Below are positions 44,356-55,390 of a stretch of 64,000 bases of DNA, one piece after another. A model generated the notes under the pieces. The model ran no database searches and was not told the DNA's origin. It was given only the letters and a program-made list of their open reading frames with translations. Location: NCBI RefSeq assembly GCF_940670685.1, contig NZ_OW711693.1, forward strand, positions 3,693,331 to 3,757,330, read 5' to 3'. The stretch is from Anaeropeptidivorans aminofermentans (lineage in GTDB: Bacteria; Bacillota; Clostridia; Lachnospirales; UBA5962). How positions within the stretch are numbered: position 1 is the stretch's first letter; every line of letters starts with the position of its first letter. The translations under genes and the position numbers were made by a program.

Positions 44356-45180
44356 CTATTTAATTTCACTAATTATCTTTCCATACCTATATACTAACAG
44401 ATCAACAAAAGCCAGTAAGGTATGATTATTTATGAATTTAAGTCCGTTTTTACTTAGGTCTCCTCCCATATAAATAATCTCATCTACTAGGTCGGGATAT
44501 TCAAAATCTTTGTTATTGGTCAGCAAAACAACCTTTGCCTTCGTGTCTTTTATATGACTTTTTTTATTCTTTGCTTTAAATAATGTATTATGCAAGTAGT
44601 TTCCGGTAATAGAAAATATGAGAATCAGAGAATTTTCATCCGAGGAATTGCGCAGATAATCATATTGCGCATCCGTATCGATAAGAGTAATGATTATCTT
44701 ACCAAGTTTTATCATTTTTGCCTGCAGGGTCAGGCAGGCGTATTCCGAATGGAGAAGCCCCATTGCAATAACCTTTTGATAAGTCATAATATCCCGGGCA
44801 AGCCGGTCAACCTCATGAAGGTTAATATTATCCAATACAGCGCTATAGCAGCGGCTGATTTCATCCATATATAATTGCCTGTATTCGTAGAAATCCATTG
44901 AGTTATCCAAAAGCCTGCTGTTTAACTCGCTTCTGTATAAATCATTTGACACATCATGAAGCAGGCAATATTTAAAATCAAAAAAATCCTCATATCCGAT
45001 TTTACGGCAAAATCTGCTGACGCTTGAATTGGATACATTACACAGCCTGGAAATAGTTTCAATACTGAAGCTTTCAAGATGGTCTATATTTAGCAAAAGC
45101 GTCATGGCTATACTGTAAAACGTGCTTCCTTCCGGCTTTTGATTTAATATAAATAGCAGCTTATAAAGTATTTCGCTCAT
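44356..45180 (-). CDS. RpiR/MurR-family transcriptional regulator
   Basis: A 274-residue regulator: an N-terminal RpiR helix-turn-helix (FSIETISRLCNVSNSSVSRFCRKIGYEDFFDFK, residues about 38-70) and a C-terminal SIS domain (about 110-250: VIAMGLLHSEYACLTLQAKM, SLILIFSITGNYLHN) that binds sugar phosphates. It lies just upstream of the PTS operon and should sense the phosphorylated substrate or its deglycation product. A GGGGG RBS precedes the ATG. Only 37 bases separate its start codon from that of the divergent HAD gene, so their promoters must overlap coding sequence. Confidence 0.92.
   Translation of the reverse strand: MSEILYKLLFILNQKPEGSTFYSIAMTLLLNIDHLESFSIETISRLCNVSNSSVSRFCRKIGYEDFFDFKYCLLHDVSNDLYRSELNSRLLDNSMDFYEYRQLYMDEISRCYSAVLDNINLHEVDRLARDIMTYQKVIAMGLLHSEYACLTLQAKMIKLGKIIITLIDTDAQYDYLRNSSDENSLILIFSITGNYLHNTLFKAKNKKSHIKDTKAKVVLLTNNKDFEYPDLVDEIIYMGGDLSKNGLKFINNHTLLAFVDLLVYRYGKIISEIK
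45139..45167 (+). promoter_or_regulatory. Candidate promoter of the HAD gene inside rpiR
   Basis: TTGATT, a 17-base spacer and TATAAA lie within the 5' end of the rpiR-family gene, about 50 bases before the HAD start codon. Confidence 0.6.
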
Positions 45181-45217
45181 GATTTACCCCCAACTTTTAT
45201 TTATAAGGAGAATTGTT

Positions 45218-45880
45218 ATGGCGGTTAAAGGCATTATATTTGATATGGATGGCGTAATATTTGATACAGAGAAAATATCTTATCAAACATGGCATCTTGC
45301 GGAAAAGGAATTTAATATAAAAATTGACTACGGCAAACTATATAAATTAATGGGAGCAAGCCATGATGATATCATAAGCCAGTATTCAGACATTATGGGC
45401 AGCATCGAGCTTGCAAAAGCTGCATACATCTGGCGTCACAAAAAAATAAATGAAATAATTAAAGCCGACGGTCTTATTGCAAAGCCCGGCTTCATAGAAC
45501 TTATGGGATACATTAATTCCCGGGGTCTTAAAACAGCCCTGGCAACCTCAACAAAATACAATAAAATGCTCTTCACATTTAAACACAGCAATATTGAAAA
45601 CCCTTTTACCCATATCATAACAGGCGACATGGTAGTGGCAAGCAAGCCAAACCCCGAAATATTTCTGAAAGCAGCCGAAGTCATGGAGCTTCCTATTAAA
45701 GACTGCATGATACTTGAGGATTCCTATAACGGCATAACCGGAGCGATTGCATCAGGTGCAAAAGCTGTTATGGTGGTGGATTTAATGCAGCCTACGGATT
45801 TTATAAAAAATAATTGTCTGGCCGTCGTAAACAGCCTCAACGAGGTAATCAATATTCTTGAAAATCTTCCTGCTGATTAG
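45218..45880 (+). CDS. HAD-superfamily phosphatase / beta-phosphoglucomutase-like
   Basis: A 220-residue haloacid-dehalogenase protein with a cap domain. The catalytic FDMDGVIFDTE (DxD), TALATSTKY (motif II Thr/Ser), ASKPNPEIFLKAAE (motif III Lys) and MILEDSYNGITGAIASGAK (motif IV) are all intact. GGAG seven bases before the ATG at 45218 fixes the start. It is divergent from the RpiR regulator, so probably part of the same regulon. It might dephosphorylate or isomerise a sugar phosphate from the PTS/deglycase pathway. Discriminating phosphatase from mutase is not possible by eye. Confidence 0.9.
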   Translation: MAVKGIIFDMDGVIFDTEKISYQTWHLAEKEFNIKIDYGKLYKLMGASHDDIISQYSDIMGSIELAKAAYIWRHKKINEIIKADGLIAKPGFIELMGYINSRGLKTALATSTKYNKMLFTFKHSNIENPFTHIITGDMVVASKPNPEIFLKAAEVMELPIKDCMILEDSYNGITGAIASGAKAVMVVDLMQPTDFIKNNCLAVVNSLNEVINILENLPAD

Positions 45881-46340
45881 ACACCAGTAATTATATTATA
45901 ATAATATTCTTTGATTTGGTCAAATAGGTATAAGCTAAACTTTTCAAAGACAGAGCCCCAGCGGTGCTTGTTCCTGCATCTTCGGCTAAGACTTCTTTTG
46001 TTATCTGCTTGGGGTATCCATTACAAAAAATTTATGCTTAACTCTTATTTTACTAGGTCTTATTGTTCTCATTAAAAAGGCAACGGCGAATATAGAAACA
46101 GTTTATTAAGAAAAATTTCCTCTAAGGAAACTGATTTGTTTTGTTTTCTTCTTTTAAATTTTTAAATCTCTTTTTCTTATTAACCTCAGCCCCAAAAAGT
46201 CTCTTGGTTGGAATTTTTCTTTCTATGTCTTTCTTCACACTTAATCTTACTTGACCTGACAATTTAGGAATTTACTATAATATTTCTTAAAAAATATATT
46301 TTGTAGATATTTACATAAACATCAGTCAAAATTTAACAAA
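45881..46340. other. Intergenic, no gene seen
   Basis: AT-rich. It holds a loose inverted repeat GCCCCAGC..GCTTGGGG (about 45955-46016) and AATTTCCTCTAAGGAAACT near 46115. No terminator was recognised for the HAD gene. Confidence 0.45.
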
Positions 46341-46370
46341 AAATCCAAGGCTTCTACAAACCTTGGATTT
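46341..46370 (-). terminator. Terminator of the rRNA/tRNA operon
   Basis: On the minus strand AAATCCAAGG and CCTTGGATTT flank a 10-nt loop, followed by TTTGTTAAATTTT. It lies 16 bases after the tRNA-Cys gene. Confidence 0.85.
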
Positions 46371-46386
46371 CCTATGTTTTTAGTAA

Positions 46387-46457
46387 AGGTACCACCCAGA
46401 TTTGAACTGGGGGTGAAGGAGTTGCAGTCCTCTGCCTTACCACTTGGCTATGGTACC
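46387..46457 (-). tRNA. tRNA-Cys (GCA)
   Basis: The acceptor stem GGTACCA/TGGTACC is perfect. The anticodon loop CTGCAAC gives anticodon GCA, and the T-loop is GTTCAAATC. The discriminator is U and CCA is not encoded. It is the last gene of the rRNA operon. Confidence 0.95.
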
Positions 46458-46502
46458 ATGTTATTATAAACCAAAGAGACAAGCTCCTTGGTTTTAATTG
46501 GA

Positions 46503-46620
46503 ATCCGGCAGCCACCTACTCTCCCGGGCAGTCTCCCGCCAAGTACCATCGGCCGTCTGTGGCTTAATCGTCGTGTTCGGTATGGGTACGGATGTTTCCC
46601 ATAGACGCATCACCACCGGA
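46503..46620 (-). rRNA. 5S ribosomal RNA
   Basis: About 117 nt on the minus strand, beginning TCCGGTGGTGATGCG and ending TGGCTGCCGGA. It includes the conserved CCATACCGAACACG and GGTGG/CCGGG stems. It lies between tRNA-Glu and tRNA-Cys. Ends are approximate by a few bases. Confidence 0.95.
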
Positions 46621-46703
46621 AAGTTGTTAATTAAAAATACTCTTTTTACTTTGAAAAATTGAAATTTATATCATTAGCTTTGGCTAATATTTACTTTATT
46701 TGC

Positions 46704-46775
46704 TGACCCGTAGGGGAATCGAACCCCTGTTTCAGCCGTGAGAGGGCCGTGTCTTAACCGCTTGACCAACGGGCC
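46704..46775 (-). tRNA. tRNA-Glu (CTC)
   Basis: The acceptor stem GGCCCGT/ACGGGTC pairs with one G-U. The anticodon loop CTCTCAC gives CTC, and the T-arm is CAGGGGTTCGATTCCCCTA. It is placed between 23S and 5S. CCA is not encoded. Confidence 0.93.
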
Positions 46776-47014
46776 AAAATTTAATTAATAACGGCTCTGC
46801 TAATTGTTTAAGGGAACAATTCTATTATATGACATTTTATATTTTTTGCAACCCCTAATAAGCAAAACACATTAATATTTTACAATACCCTAAAAACTAA
46901 ATAGAGAAAGAAGGATCTGAAACGATGTGATGCTTAACCATAGCGTAAGCTATCTTTCGATAAGCTGTTTCTTTAGCTTTGCATCTTTGATATATTTTCA
47001 TATACCCTTTTTAT

Positions 47015-49923
<2,909 letters not shown>

Positions 49924-50323
49924 TTTGTGTCGTAAAAATCTTGCGATTTTTACGAAATTTACTGAAGGCAGAAACAGCTATTCCTGCGGCTTTTTACAAA
50001 AGCCTTGAAACACGCTGTTTTCCTCCAATGGGCAAAGCCCATTCTGCGGATTAAATTAAAACCCTAAGGTTTTAAAACTCTTCATTTATTCTCTTCAGTA
50101 ATACATTTATTTTTCTCGATAAGTAATAATTTACTTATCAAGAGACCATTTCAGACCTAACATTTTCTTTTTTCGTCATGCTTTAATCTTCATTTGAAAT
50201 TTTCATTTCTCCTGCTTCTCTCTGCACTCCGATGAAATTGTTTTTCTTCTTCTCTCTATTCAGTTTTCAAGGTACTGTTATTTTATTTATCGTCTAATAT
50301 GTTTCGCAATCAGACGCTTTAGT
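49924..50323 (-). other. 23S leader region
   Basis: About 400 bases between the promoter and 23S. Next to the gene is a hairpin CGTAAAAATC/GATTTTTACG (49932-49955). ATAGCTGTTTCT (about 49971-49982, read on the minus strand) can pair with AGAAACAGCTTAT in the trailer near 46963-46975, like an RNase III processing stem. A GATAAGTA/TACTTATC hairpin lies near 50120-50140. There is no 16S and no reading frame. Confidence 0.7.
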
Positions 50324-50352
50324 ATATTATCATAATATCAGGTTTCTGTCAA
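50324..50352 (-). promoter_or_regulatory. Promoter of the 23S-tRNA-5S-tRNA operon
   Basis: On the minus strand a consensus TTGACA, an exact 17-base spacer and TAATAT. Its strength and position show that the 16S-less operon is transcribed by itself. Confidence 0.85.
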
Positions 50353-50646
50353 ATATAATTTTAATTTTTTAAAATTATTTTTATAAAGTCTTTTTATTAG
50401 TAAAATAGGGCATGATAGGAGTAAAAACTACTCTATAAGATATCAATAAAGGTTTTTAAATAAATTCAAGAAATGCAGAAAGCATTTATTATAATACAGC
50501 AAAGTGCTCATAAAGAAGTAAAAAATCTATTCATGATAGACTCAAAAACACAGATTTTTCAGAAACAGCATATCTTTTAGTCTACGTGAACATAGGGTTT
50601 CGTTACTGTTTAATTTTATAGTTACTGTACTTACAGGAGGGTAAAA
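50353..50646. other. Intergenic with degenerate family-A repeat
   Basis: Bases about 50530-50633 hold GACTCAAAAACACAGATTTTTC, then GGTTTCGTTACTGTTTAATTTTATAGTTACTG, resembling the inner palindrome and right end of family A. No gene is visible before the RBS AGGAGGG of the next gene. Confidence 0.45.
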
Positions 50647-51219
50647 ATGTATAATTTTTATAAAGAAAATAAAGGAAAGATGTTTTTAATTTTTCTTTTG
50701 GCGGCTAATATGTTCTTTTTTTCTCTGAATTTTACCTGTATGAAAAGTGAAGCTCCTGCAAATTATAAACAAGACAAAATAGACAGCATCACAGATAAAA
50801 TCATTCAAAGGGAAGTTGTGGAAGATACTTATTTAATTTATCTTCCTGATGAAGAAATAAAAGAGGATATCATATTATATAACAAAAAAACCGCCGATTT
50901 GAAAATAAGCTATAAGCTTTATGCCACGAGAACGGTTTTTTTGCTTTGTGAGCTGGATTTAAGCGAAAGCGCCACAGATTACGATAAAATACCCGATGAT
51001 TTAAAGGAAATCATCAATAAAATATCAGCTTATGCCTTATATGCAAATGCAACGGAGCTTATTTTGTCTGATTCCGAAATTAATCAGCTTATTGCCGGGG
51101 AAATAGGCGGCTCTTACGGTGCATGGCCATGGCATATTCATGAAGAAGCTCTTGATTATGAAATGGAGGATTACTTCATTTTAATCGAAAAAATTATGAA
51201 ATCCCTCATTAAGCTGTAA
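50647..51219 (+). CDS. Uncharacterised membrane-anchored or exported protein
   Basis: A 190-residue protein not recognised. Residues about 11-30 (KMFLIFLLAANMFFFSLNFT) form a signal peptide or signal anchor; the following Cys is not in a good lipobox. The remaining 155 residues are acidic, with alternating short strands and helices (VVEDTYLIYLPDEEIKEDIILYN, AYALYANATELILSDSEI) and end in a KIMKSLIKL tail. AGGAGGG seven bases before the ATG supports expression. It lies alone between the rRNA operon and a sugar isomerase pseudogene. It probably acts outside the membrane. Confidence 0.75.
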   Translation: MYNFYKENKGKMFLIFLLAANMFFFSLNFTCMKSEAPANYKQDKIDSITDKIIQREVVEDTYLIYLPDEEIKEDIILYNKKTADLKISYKLYATRTVFLLCELDLSESATDYDKIPDDLKEIINKISAYALYANATELILSDSEINQLIAGEIGGSYGAWPWHIHEEALDYEMEDYFILIEKIMKSLIKL

Positions 51220-51349
51220 AAGCCTTGTTTTTCCGTTTTTTTAATAAATAACAGAGCCTTTTCTGCTTTTGAAAACGGTACGGCCTGTATATGCTTATTT
51301 CATTGAAAAAGGTTTTATAAGGGCAAATTTATAGGAGGAGAAGTGCATT

Positions 51350-52114
51350 ATGAGAAAATATACCATTGTTGATTACTTCGGGTATGATTTATCCCCTCAG
51401 GAAAGAATGAAGGCAATTAAAACCGCCGGTTTTGACGGTGTTATTTTGCTGTGGGCGAATTATTTTGACAGCGATTATAAGGAATTTCCCAAATATGCAT
51501 AAGAAGCCGGACTATCTGTTAAAAATACCCCTGGGCCTTATCTCCATGCCAATACCATATGGAAAGATGCAATAGCAGGTGAGGATTATACGGCTCATAT
51601 TATTAATTGTATTAAAGATTGTTCTGTTTATGAAATTCCCACTCTTGTTCTTCACCCCATAAACGGCATGACACCTTTGCCGGCGGAGGATATTGGTATC
51701 GAGCGGTTCAAAAGAATTGCCGGAGAAGCAGAAAAATATAATATTAATCTTGCAATAGAAAATCAGGGGAATCCGGAATACATAGATTTTGTTTTTAAAA
51801 ATGTTCAATCAAATAAATTATATTTTTGTTTTAACAGCGGCCATGAAAATTATTATTCGCCAAATCTTGATTTGCTTGATTTATATGGAGATAAGCTGAT
51901 TGCCCTTCATTTACATGACAATGACGGCACGGAAGACGTTCACGCATTGCCCTTTACAGGAAGTGTAAACTGGAAAAAAGTCGATGAAAAATTAAATTCG
52001 CTTAAATATGCCGGCGCTATTGCACTGGAAACTTTGAATAAGGGCTTTGAAAACATCAAAGAGCCTGTTGAATTTTTAAAAATTGCTTTAGAAAGAGCAA
52101 AACAAATCGGATAA
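51350..52114 (+). pseudogene. Sugar phosphate isomerase/epimerase, interrupted by in-frame TAA
   Basis: One frame of 255 codons from an ATG with RBS GGAGGAG to 52114, interrupted by TAA at 51500-51502 (codon 51, context FPKYA-stop-EAGLSVKN). The conceptual product is a TIM-barrel of the xylose-isomerase-like/AP-endonuclease 2 family: AGFDGVILLWANYF, TLVLHPINGMTP, NLAIENQGNPEYIDF, LIALHLHDNDGTEDVHALPFTGSVNW, AIALETLNKGFE. The rest is intact, so a single GAA-to-TAA change would explain it. That makes it a recent pseudogene, a sequencing error, or a gene restarting downstream (ATG at 51668). The downstream part alone lacks the first strands of the barrel. Confidence 0.85.
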
Positions 52115-52254
52115 TTCTTTAATTTTTCACTAAATTAATTACAAATTTTACTCCCCTATCCATAATTAATACAGTATCTAAAAACAGAGGCGGGATAAAA
52201 TAAAATCATAGCGTGAGCTATAAATTAAAATTTGTTTTTAAGGGGGATAATTAA

Positions 52255-52608
52255 ATGAATATAAAAAATATATTGGTAGCCGGTACGGTTGCTTCTGTTA
52301 TTGCGCTTACAGGTTGTGGCGCAGCTGACGGAAGAAACCTTACGAACTCCATATATAGAGTAGACGACTATGGCTATAATTATGATGATTACTATGGTTA
52401 TGATAATAACGGCTATGGATATAATTACGACGGCTACGGCTATAACTATGGATACAACAGCCCATATAATTATGGATACTACGGCTATAACAGCGGCTCA
52501 TCTTTAAGCCCAAGATACGGAACTTCCAGAGCGAATAACAACAGTAATTACTACAATAATTACTCCGGCACAACGACTCCCGGTTCTACAATAGATACCG
52601 AAAGTTAG
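52255..52608 (+). CDS. Tyr/Gly/Asn/Asp-rich small lipoprotein
   Basis: A 117-residue predicted lipoprotein: signal peptide and lipobox LTGC (Cys21), then a low-complexity body from about residue 38 built of repeated YGYNYD/NGYGYNYDGYG-type units rich in Tyr, Gly, Asn and Asp, ending in a Ser/Thr/Asn tail. The RBS AAGGGGG precedes the ATG. No known family recognised. Repeated Tyr-Gly units suggest an intrinsically disordered, sticky or metal-binding surface coat protein, which is speculation. The repetitive DNA will make the gene length-variable. Confidence 0.78.
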   Translation: MNIKNILVAGTVASVIALTGCGAADGRNLTNSIYRVDDYGYNYDDYYGYDNNGYGYNYDGYGYNYGYNSPYNYGYYGYNSGSSLSPRYGTSRANNNSNYYNNYSGTTTPGSTIDTES

Positions 52609-52635
52609 TTTAAAGCAAGCATTCATTTATAGTTT

Positions 52636-52734
52636 ATTAGTGAATCGAAAATCCTTGCAGTAAAGCTGTAAAAGCTTTTTCAAGTGAATGTTCTCTTATA
52701 GTCAGCAAATATCTTTATAGATTTGATTGACTAT
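52636..52734. repeat. Family-B dispersed repeat
   Basis: AGTGAATCGAAAATCC, AAAGCTGTAAAAGC, CAAGTGAATG, TTATAGTCAGC and GATTGACTAT occur as in 32034-32120 and partly in 59374-59475. The ends are inverted relatives (ATAGTCA / TGACTAT). Confidence 0.5.
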
Positions 52735-52991
52735 AAAATTAAACGGCAGCAGATGCTTTTTAATCAAAAAATCTCGCATGGCCTTAAATTAAACATTATT
52801 GTTTTTTCATAATGAATAAAGAAATTCATTCAACTAGCTATAAATATTTATAATCGGCTGCAATCATATTAGCTTTTTATTTCATGGAAAAATAAAGGCA
52901 ACTATTAAAGATTATCTGAAAGGCCCAAACCTGTAAATATTTATTGTTTATAAGCAGAAATCCTTTAATAAAGCCTTATATAAGGAAAAGT

Positions 52992-53018
52992 AAAAAGGCC
53001 TGCTTTGCAGGCCTTTTT
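52992..53018. terminator. Bidirectional terminator after noc
   Basis: AAAAAGGCCTGC and GCAGGCCTTTTT form a 12-bp stem with a TTT loop and A/T tracts on both sides. It terminates the minus-strand noc transcript 28 bases after its stop. Confidence 0.9.
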
Positions 53019-53045
53019 TTAATTTAAATATATTTCTATGTAAAA

Positions 53046-53843
53046 TCAGATATTAATCCTTATGACAAATTCTATGGCTCCTTCTTTTTCTGATTTATTG
53101 AAATCAGCTTTAAAGCCGGAGCTTTTAATGGCTTCCACCGTTTGTTTTATGGAATTTTCAAAAATACGGAAGTCTTTGATGCGGTATTTTATTTTTGCTT
53201 TTTTCTTCTTTTTTTCCTTGGGCTGAATAATTTCTTCAATAAGCTTTTCTGTGCTGGCTACAGTTAAATTATCCTCTACAATATGTTTAATTACCTTTAG
53301 CTGCTCTTCTTCATCCGTGAGCTTTAATAAAGCTCTTGCATGGCGCTCTGAAAGGCCTTCTTCCAATAAAAGCCGTCTTACTCTTTTTGAAAGCTTTAAA
53401 AGCCTTATTTTATTTGCTATGGTGGACTGAGATTTGTTTACTTTTCGCGCCAAAGCCTCTTGGGTGAAAGAATAATCTTCCATCAAATTGACAAAGCCTT
53501 CGGCTTCCTCTATATAATTAAGGTCCTGCCGCTGTAAGTTTTCTATAATGGCTATGATTGCGCTGTCTTCTATGCCGATATTTGACATAATGGCAGGAAT
53601 CGTCGAAAGGCCGGCGGCTTTGGCTGCCCTAAGCCTTCTTTCTCCCGCCACAAGCTCATACTGCATATTATTATTCATCCTTACGGTCACAGGCTGTAAA
53701 ACGCCGTATTGGCGGATGCTTCCCGCAAGTTCCTCTATAGACTGCTTATCGAAAAACTTTCTTGGCTGATAAGGATTAGTTGTAATTTTATCTACGGGTA
53801 TATAAAGAATTTCTCTTGAAGTTGTTAATGCCTGATTGCCCAT
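53046..53843 (-). CDS. noc: ParB-family nucleoid occlusion protein (Noc-like)
   Basis: A 265-residue ParB-family DNA-binding CTPase-like protein. The N-terminal ParB domain shows IPVDKITTNPYQPRKFF, GVLQPVTVR, ELVAGERRLRAAKAAG and IAIIENLQRQDLNYIEEAEGF. A central helix-turn-helix (FTQEALARKVNKSQSTIANKIRLLKL) and GLSERHARALLKL follow. After a lysine-rich linker comes a C-terminal dimerisation part. The position right after rsmG in the oriC cluster matches noc of Firmicutes. No soj/parA or second parB follows in this window, so a ParB segregation role cannot be excluded. Confidence 0.85.
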   Translation of the reverse strand: MGNQALTTSREILYIPVDKITTNPYQPRKFFDKQSIEELAGSIRQYGVLQPVTVRMNNNMQYELVAGERRLRAAKAAGLSTIPAIMSNIGIEDSAIIAIIENLQRQDLNYIEEAEGFVNLMEDYSFTQEALARKVNKSQSTIANKIRLLKLSKRVRRLLLEEGLSERHARALLKLTDEEEQLKVIKHIVEDNLTVASTEKLIEEIIQPKEKKKKKAKIKYRIKDFRIFENSIKQTVEAIKSSGFKADFNKSEKEGAIEFVIRINI

Positions 53844-53919
53844 ATAGCACCTCTTTCGTAATGGATTTCACTATTGTTAATATATGGTAAATTATACTTA
53901 TATTGGTATATTAACATAT

Positions 53920-53935
53920 ATTTCCCATGGGCAAT
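53920..53935. promoter_or_regulatory. Candidate Noc-binding-like palindrome in the noc promoter region
   Basis: ATTTCCC-AT-GGGCAAT lies in the noc upstream region, directly downstream of a TTGACA (53940-53945, minus). The known Bacillus Noc site is ATTTCCCGGGAAAT; here one half is perfect, the other has one change, and the centre has two extra bases. Possible autoregulatory site. Confidence 0.35.
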
Positions 53936-53992
53936 TAATTGTCAAAATTTTTCAAATTATTAATTTGTTTTAATTTTCTATGTTTTTCGATA

Positions 53993-54712
53993 CTATATTA
54001 TAGGTTTTTCCTTTATAACACCGGGTTTTCTGGGGTATTTTGCCGGAGTGTGGCTTATTTTCTCTATAAAAATAAGAGAATGTATAATATCGCTTTGAGG
54101 AAGCTGCACTTTTTTCTCTTTTTTGATTTTTCCGCCCAATATTTTCAATGCATTTTGAGAAGAGGCTATTTCTTCTTTCGTATCAGGGCCTTTATAAGAC
54201 ACGAAACTTCCTCCTTTTTTTACATAAGGAAGACAGTATTCGGATAAAACCGAAAGGGACGCAACAGCCCTGGAAAAGCAGTAATCGAAGCTTTCCCTGT
54301 ATTCTTTTTTAGAAGCCCCTTCTTCCGCCCTCATGTGGACGGCCTCTATATTCTTTAAAGAAAGCTTGTCTATCACCGTATTTAAAAAATTTACCCTTTT
54401 ATTCAAAGAGTCTAAAAGGGTAAACTCTGCGTCGGGGCGCAGTATTTTAAGCGGTATTCCCGGAAAGCCTGCTCCCGTTCCTATATCGACGGATTTTGAG
54501 AAAGGCAAAAGCTCCATATATTTTAAAGCCGAAAGACTGTCTAAAAAATGCTTTATAATAATTTCTTTCTCATCGGTGATTGCTGTAAGGTTCATTTTTT
54601 CATTCCATTCAATTAATAAAGCCTTATATTCTTCGAGCCTTTCGGCGGCTTCAAAGTCAATATAAAGGTCCATAGACGCTGCATACTCTATCAGAAGCCT
54701 TTTAAAATCCAT
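53993..54712 (-). CDS. rsmG: 16S rRNA (guanine-527-N7)-methyltransferase
   Basis: Methylates G527 of 16S rRNA using SAM. The 239-residue protein has the RsmG pattern: LIEWNEKMNLTAITDEKEIIIKHFLDSL, the SAM motif VDIGTGAGFPGIPLKI, TLLDSLNKRVNFLN and FDYCFSRAVASLSVLSEYCLPYVKKGG. Length is normal. It follows mnmE and mnmG in the conserved order, except that a 147-residue gene and about 0.9 kb of intergenic DNA intervene before it. Confidence 0.97.
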   Translation of the reverse strand: MDFKRLLIEYAASMDLYIDFEAAERLEEYKALLIEWNEKMNLTAITDEKEIIIKHFLDSLSALKYMELLPFSKSVDIGTGAGFPGIPLKILRPDAEFTLLDSLNKRVNFLNTVIDKLSLKNIEAVHMRAEEGASKKEYRESFDYCFSRAVASLSVLSEYCLPYVKKGGSFVSYKGPDTKEEIASSQNALKILGGKIKKEKKVQLPQSDIIHSLIFIEKISHTPAKYPRKPGVIKEKPII

Positions 54713-54721
54713 TATTCTCTC

Positions 54722-55165
54722 CTATTCCTGCTCTATTCCGTAAATTTTCCATTTGCCGAAGGTATCCGGCTCCGTAAGCATATATATGTGAAAAAGCCTT
54801 GTTTTTTTTCTTTCCTTATCCATAAAGAGGACTGTATTCATGCGACAGTTCTTCGGTTCCTTCATAAAGTTCACATTGACGATAAAAGGAGAGCATTTTA
54901 TGTTTATGTCTGAGAGCTCCGTCTTAAGCATATTTAAGTCAATTCTATCCAGATAGTTTTTGCTTATATACGCCCTTGCGTCTTCAAGACTGTGGCTTCT
55001 TACGGCATCTATAAAACGATTTAAAATATACTCGCTGTTATCTTCCGTGTTATATTTAAAGAAAGCCTTTTTGCTTTCGTCACATTCTCCTTTAATAAAA
55101 GAACTGCCTATCTTTCGTATCGGTCCCTGGTTTTTCATTGGTAGAAAAAAGTCGAATCCATACAC
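54722..55165 (-). CDS. Uncharacterised protein upstream of rsmG
   Basis: A 147-residue protein not recognised, apparently with a GTG start at 55165 preceded by GGAGG at 10 bases. It has no signal peptide or membrane segment. The middle (NSEYILNRFIDAVRSHSLEDARAYISKNYLDRIDLNML) is helical, like NTF2/DUF4878-type small folds. The second half contains strands (SPFIVNVNFM, MNTVLFMDKERKKTRLFHIYMLTEPDTFGKWKIYGIEQE) ending in the WKIYG pattern common at the end of such folds. It lies 9 bases before rsmG, so it is co-translated with it. It is not part of the usual oriC gene set. Confidence 0.7.
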   Translation of the reverse strand: MYGFDFFLPMKNQGPIRKIGSSFIKGECDESKKAFFKYNTEDNSEYILNRFIDAVRSHSLEDARAYISKNYLDRIDLNMLKTELSDINIKCSPFIVNVNFMKEPKNCRMNTVLFMDKERKKTRLFHIYMLTEPDTFGKWKIYGIEQE

Positions 55166-55390
55166 TTGTCTGACTCCTCCTATAAAGAGCTACTGATTAA
55201 ATTTCAATAAATTAAAATTTAGTTACTATAAGCAGCTCAAGAATGTCTGTAAAATATCTATAAAGTTCAGTAAAATGATAATCTCTGGTAAAAGAATAAT
55301 TTGAATAGCCTTATAGCATGTTTTGAAACTCCAAATCTTAGTTTATTTCACCTGTCATTAAAAATACTCGAAATGCTTCCTGGCTGGCCA

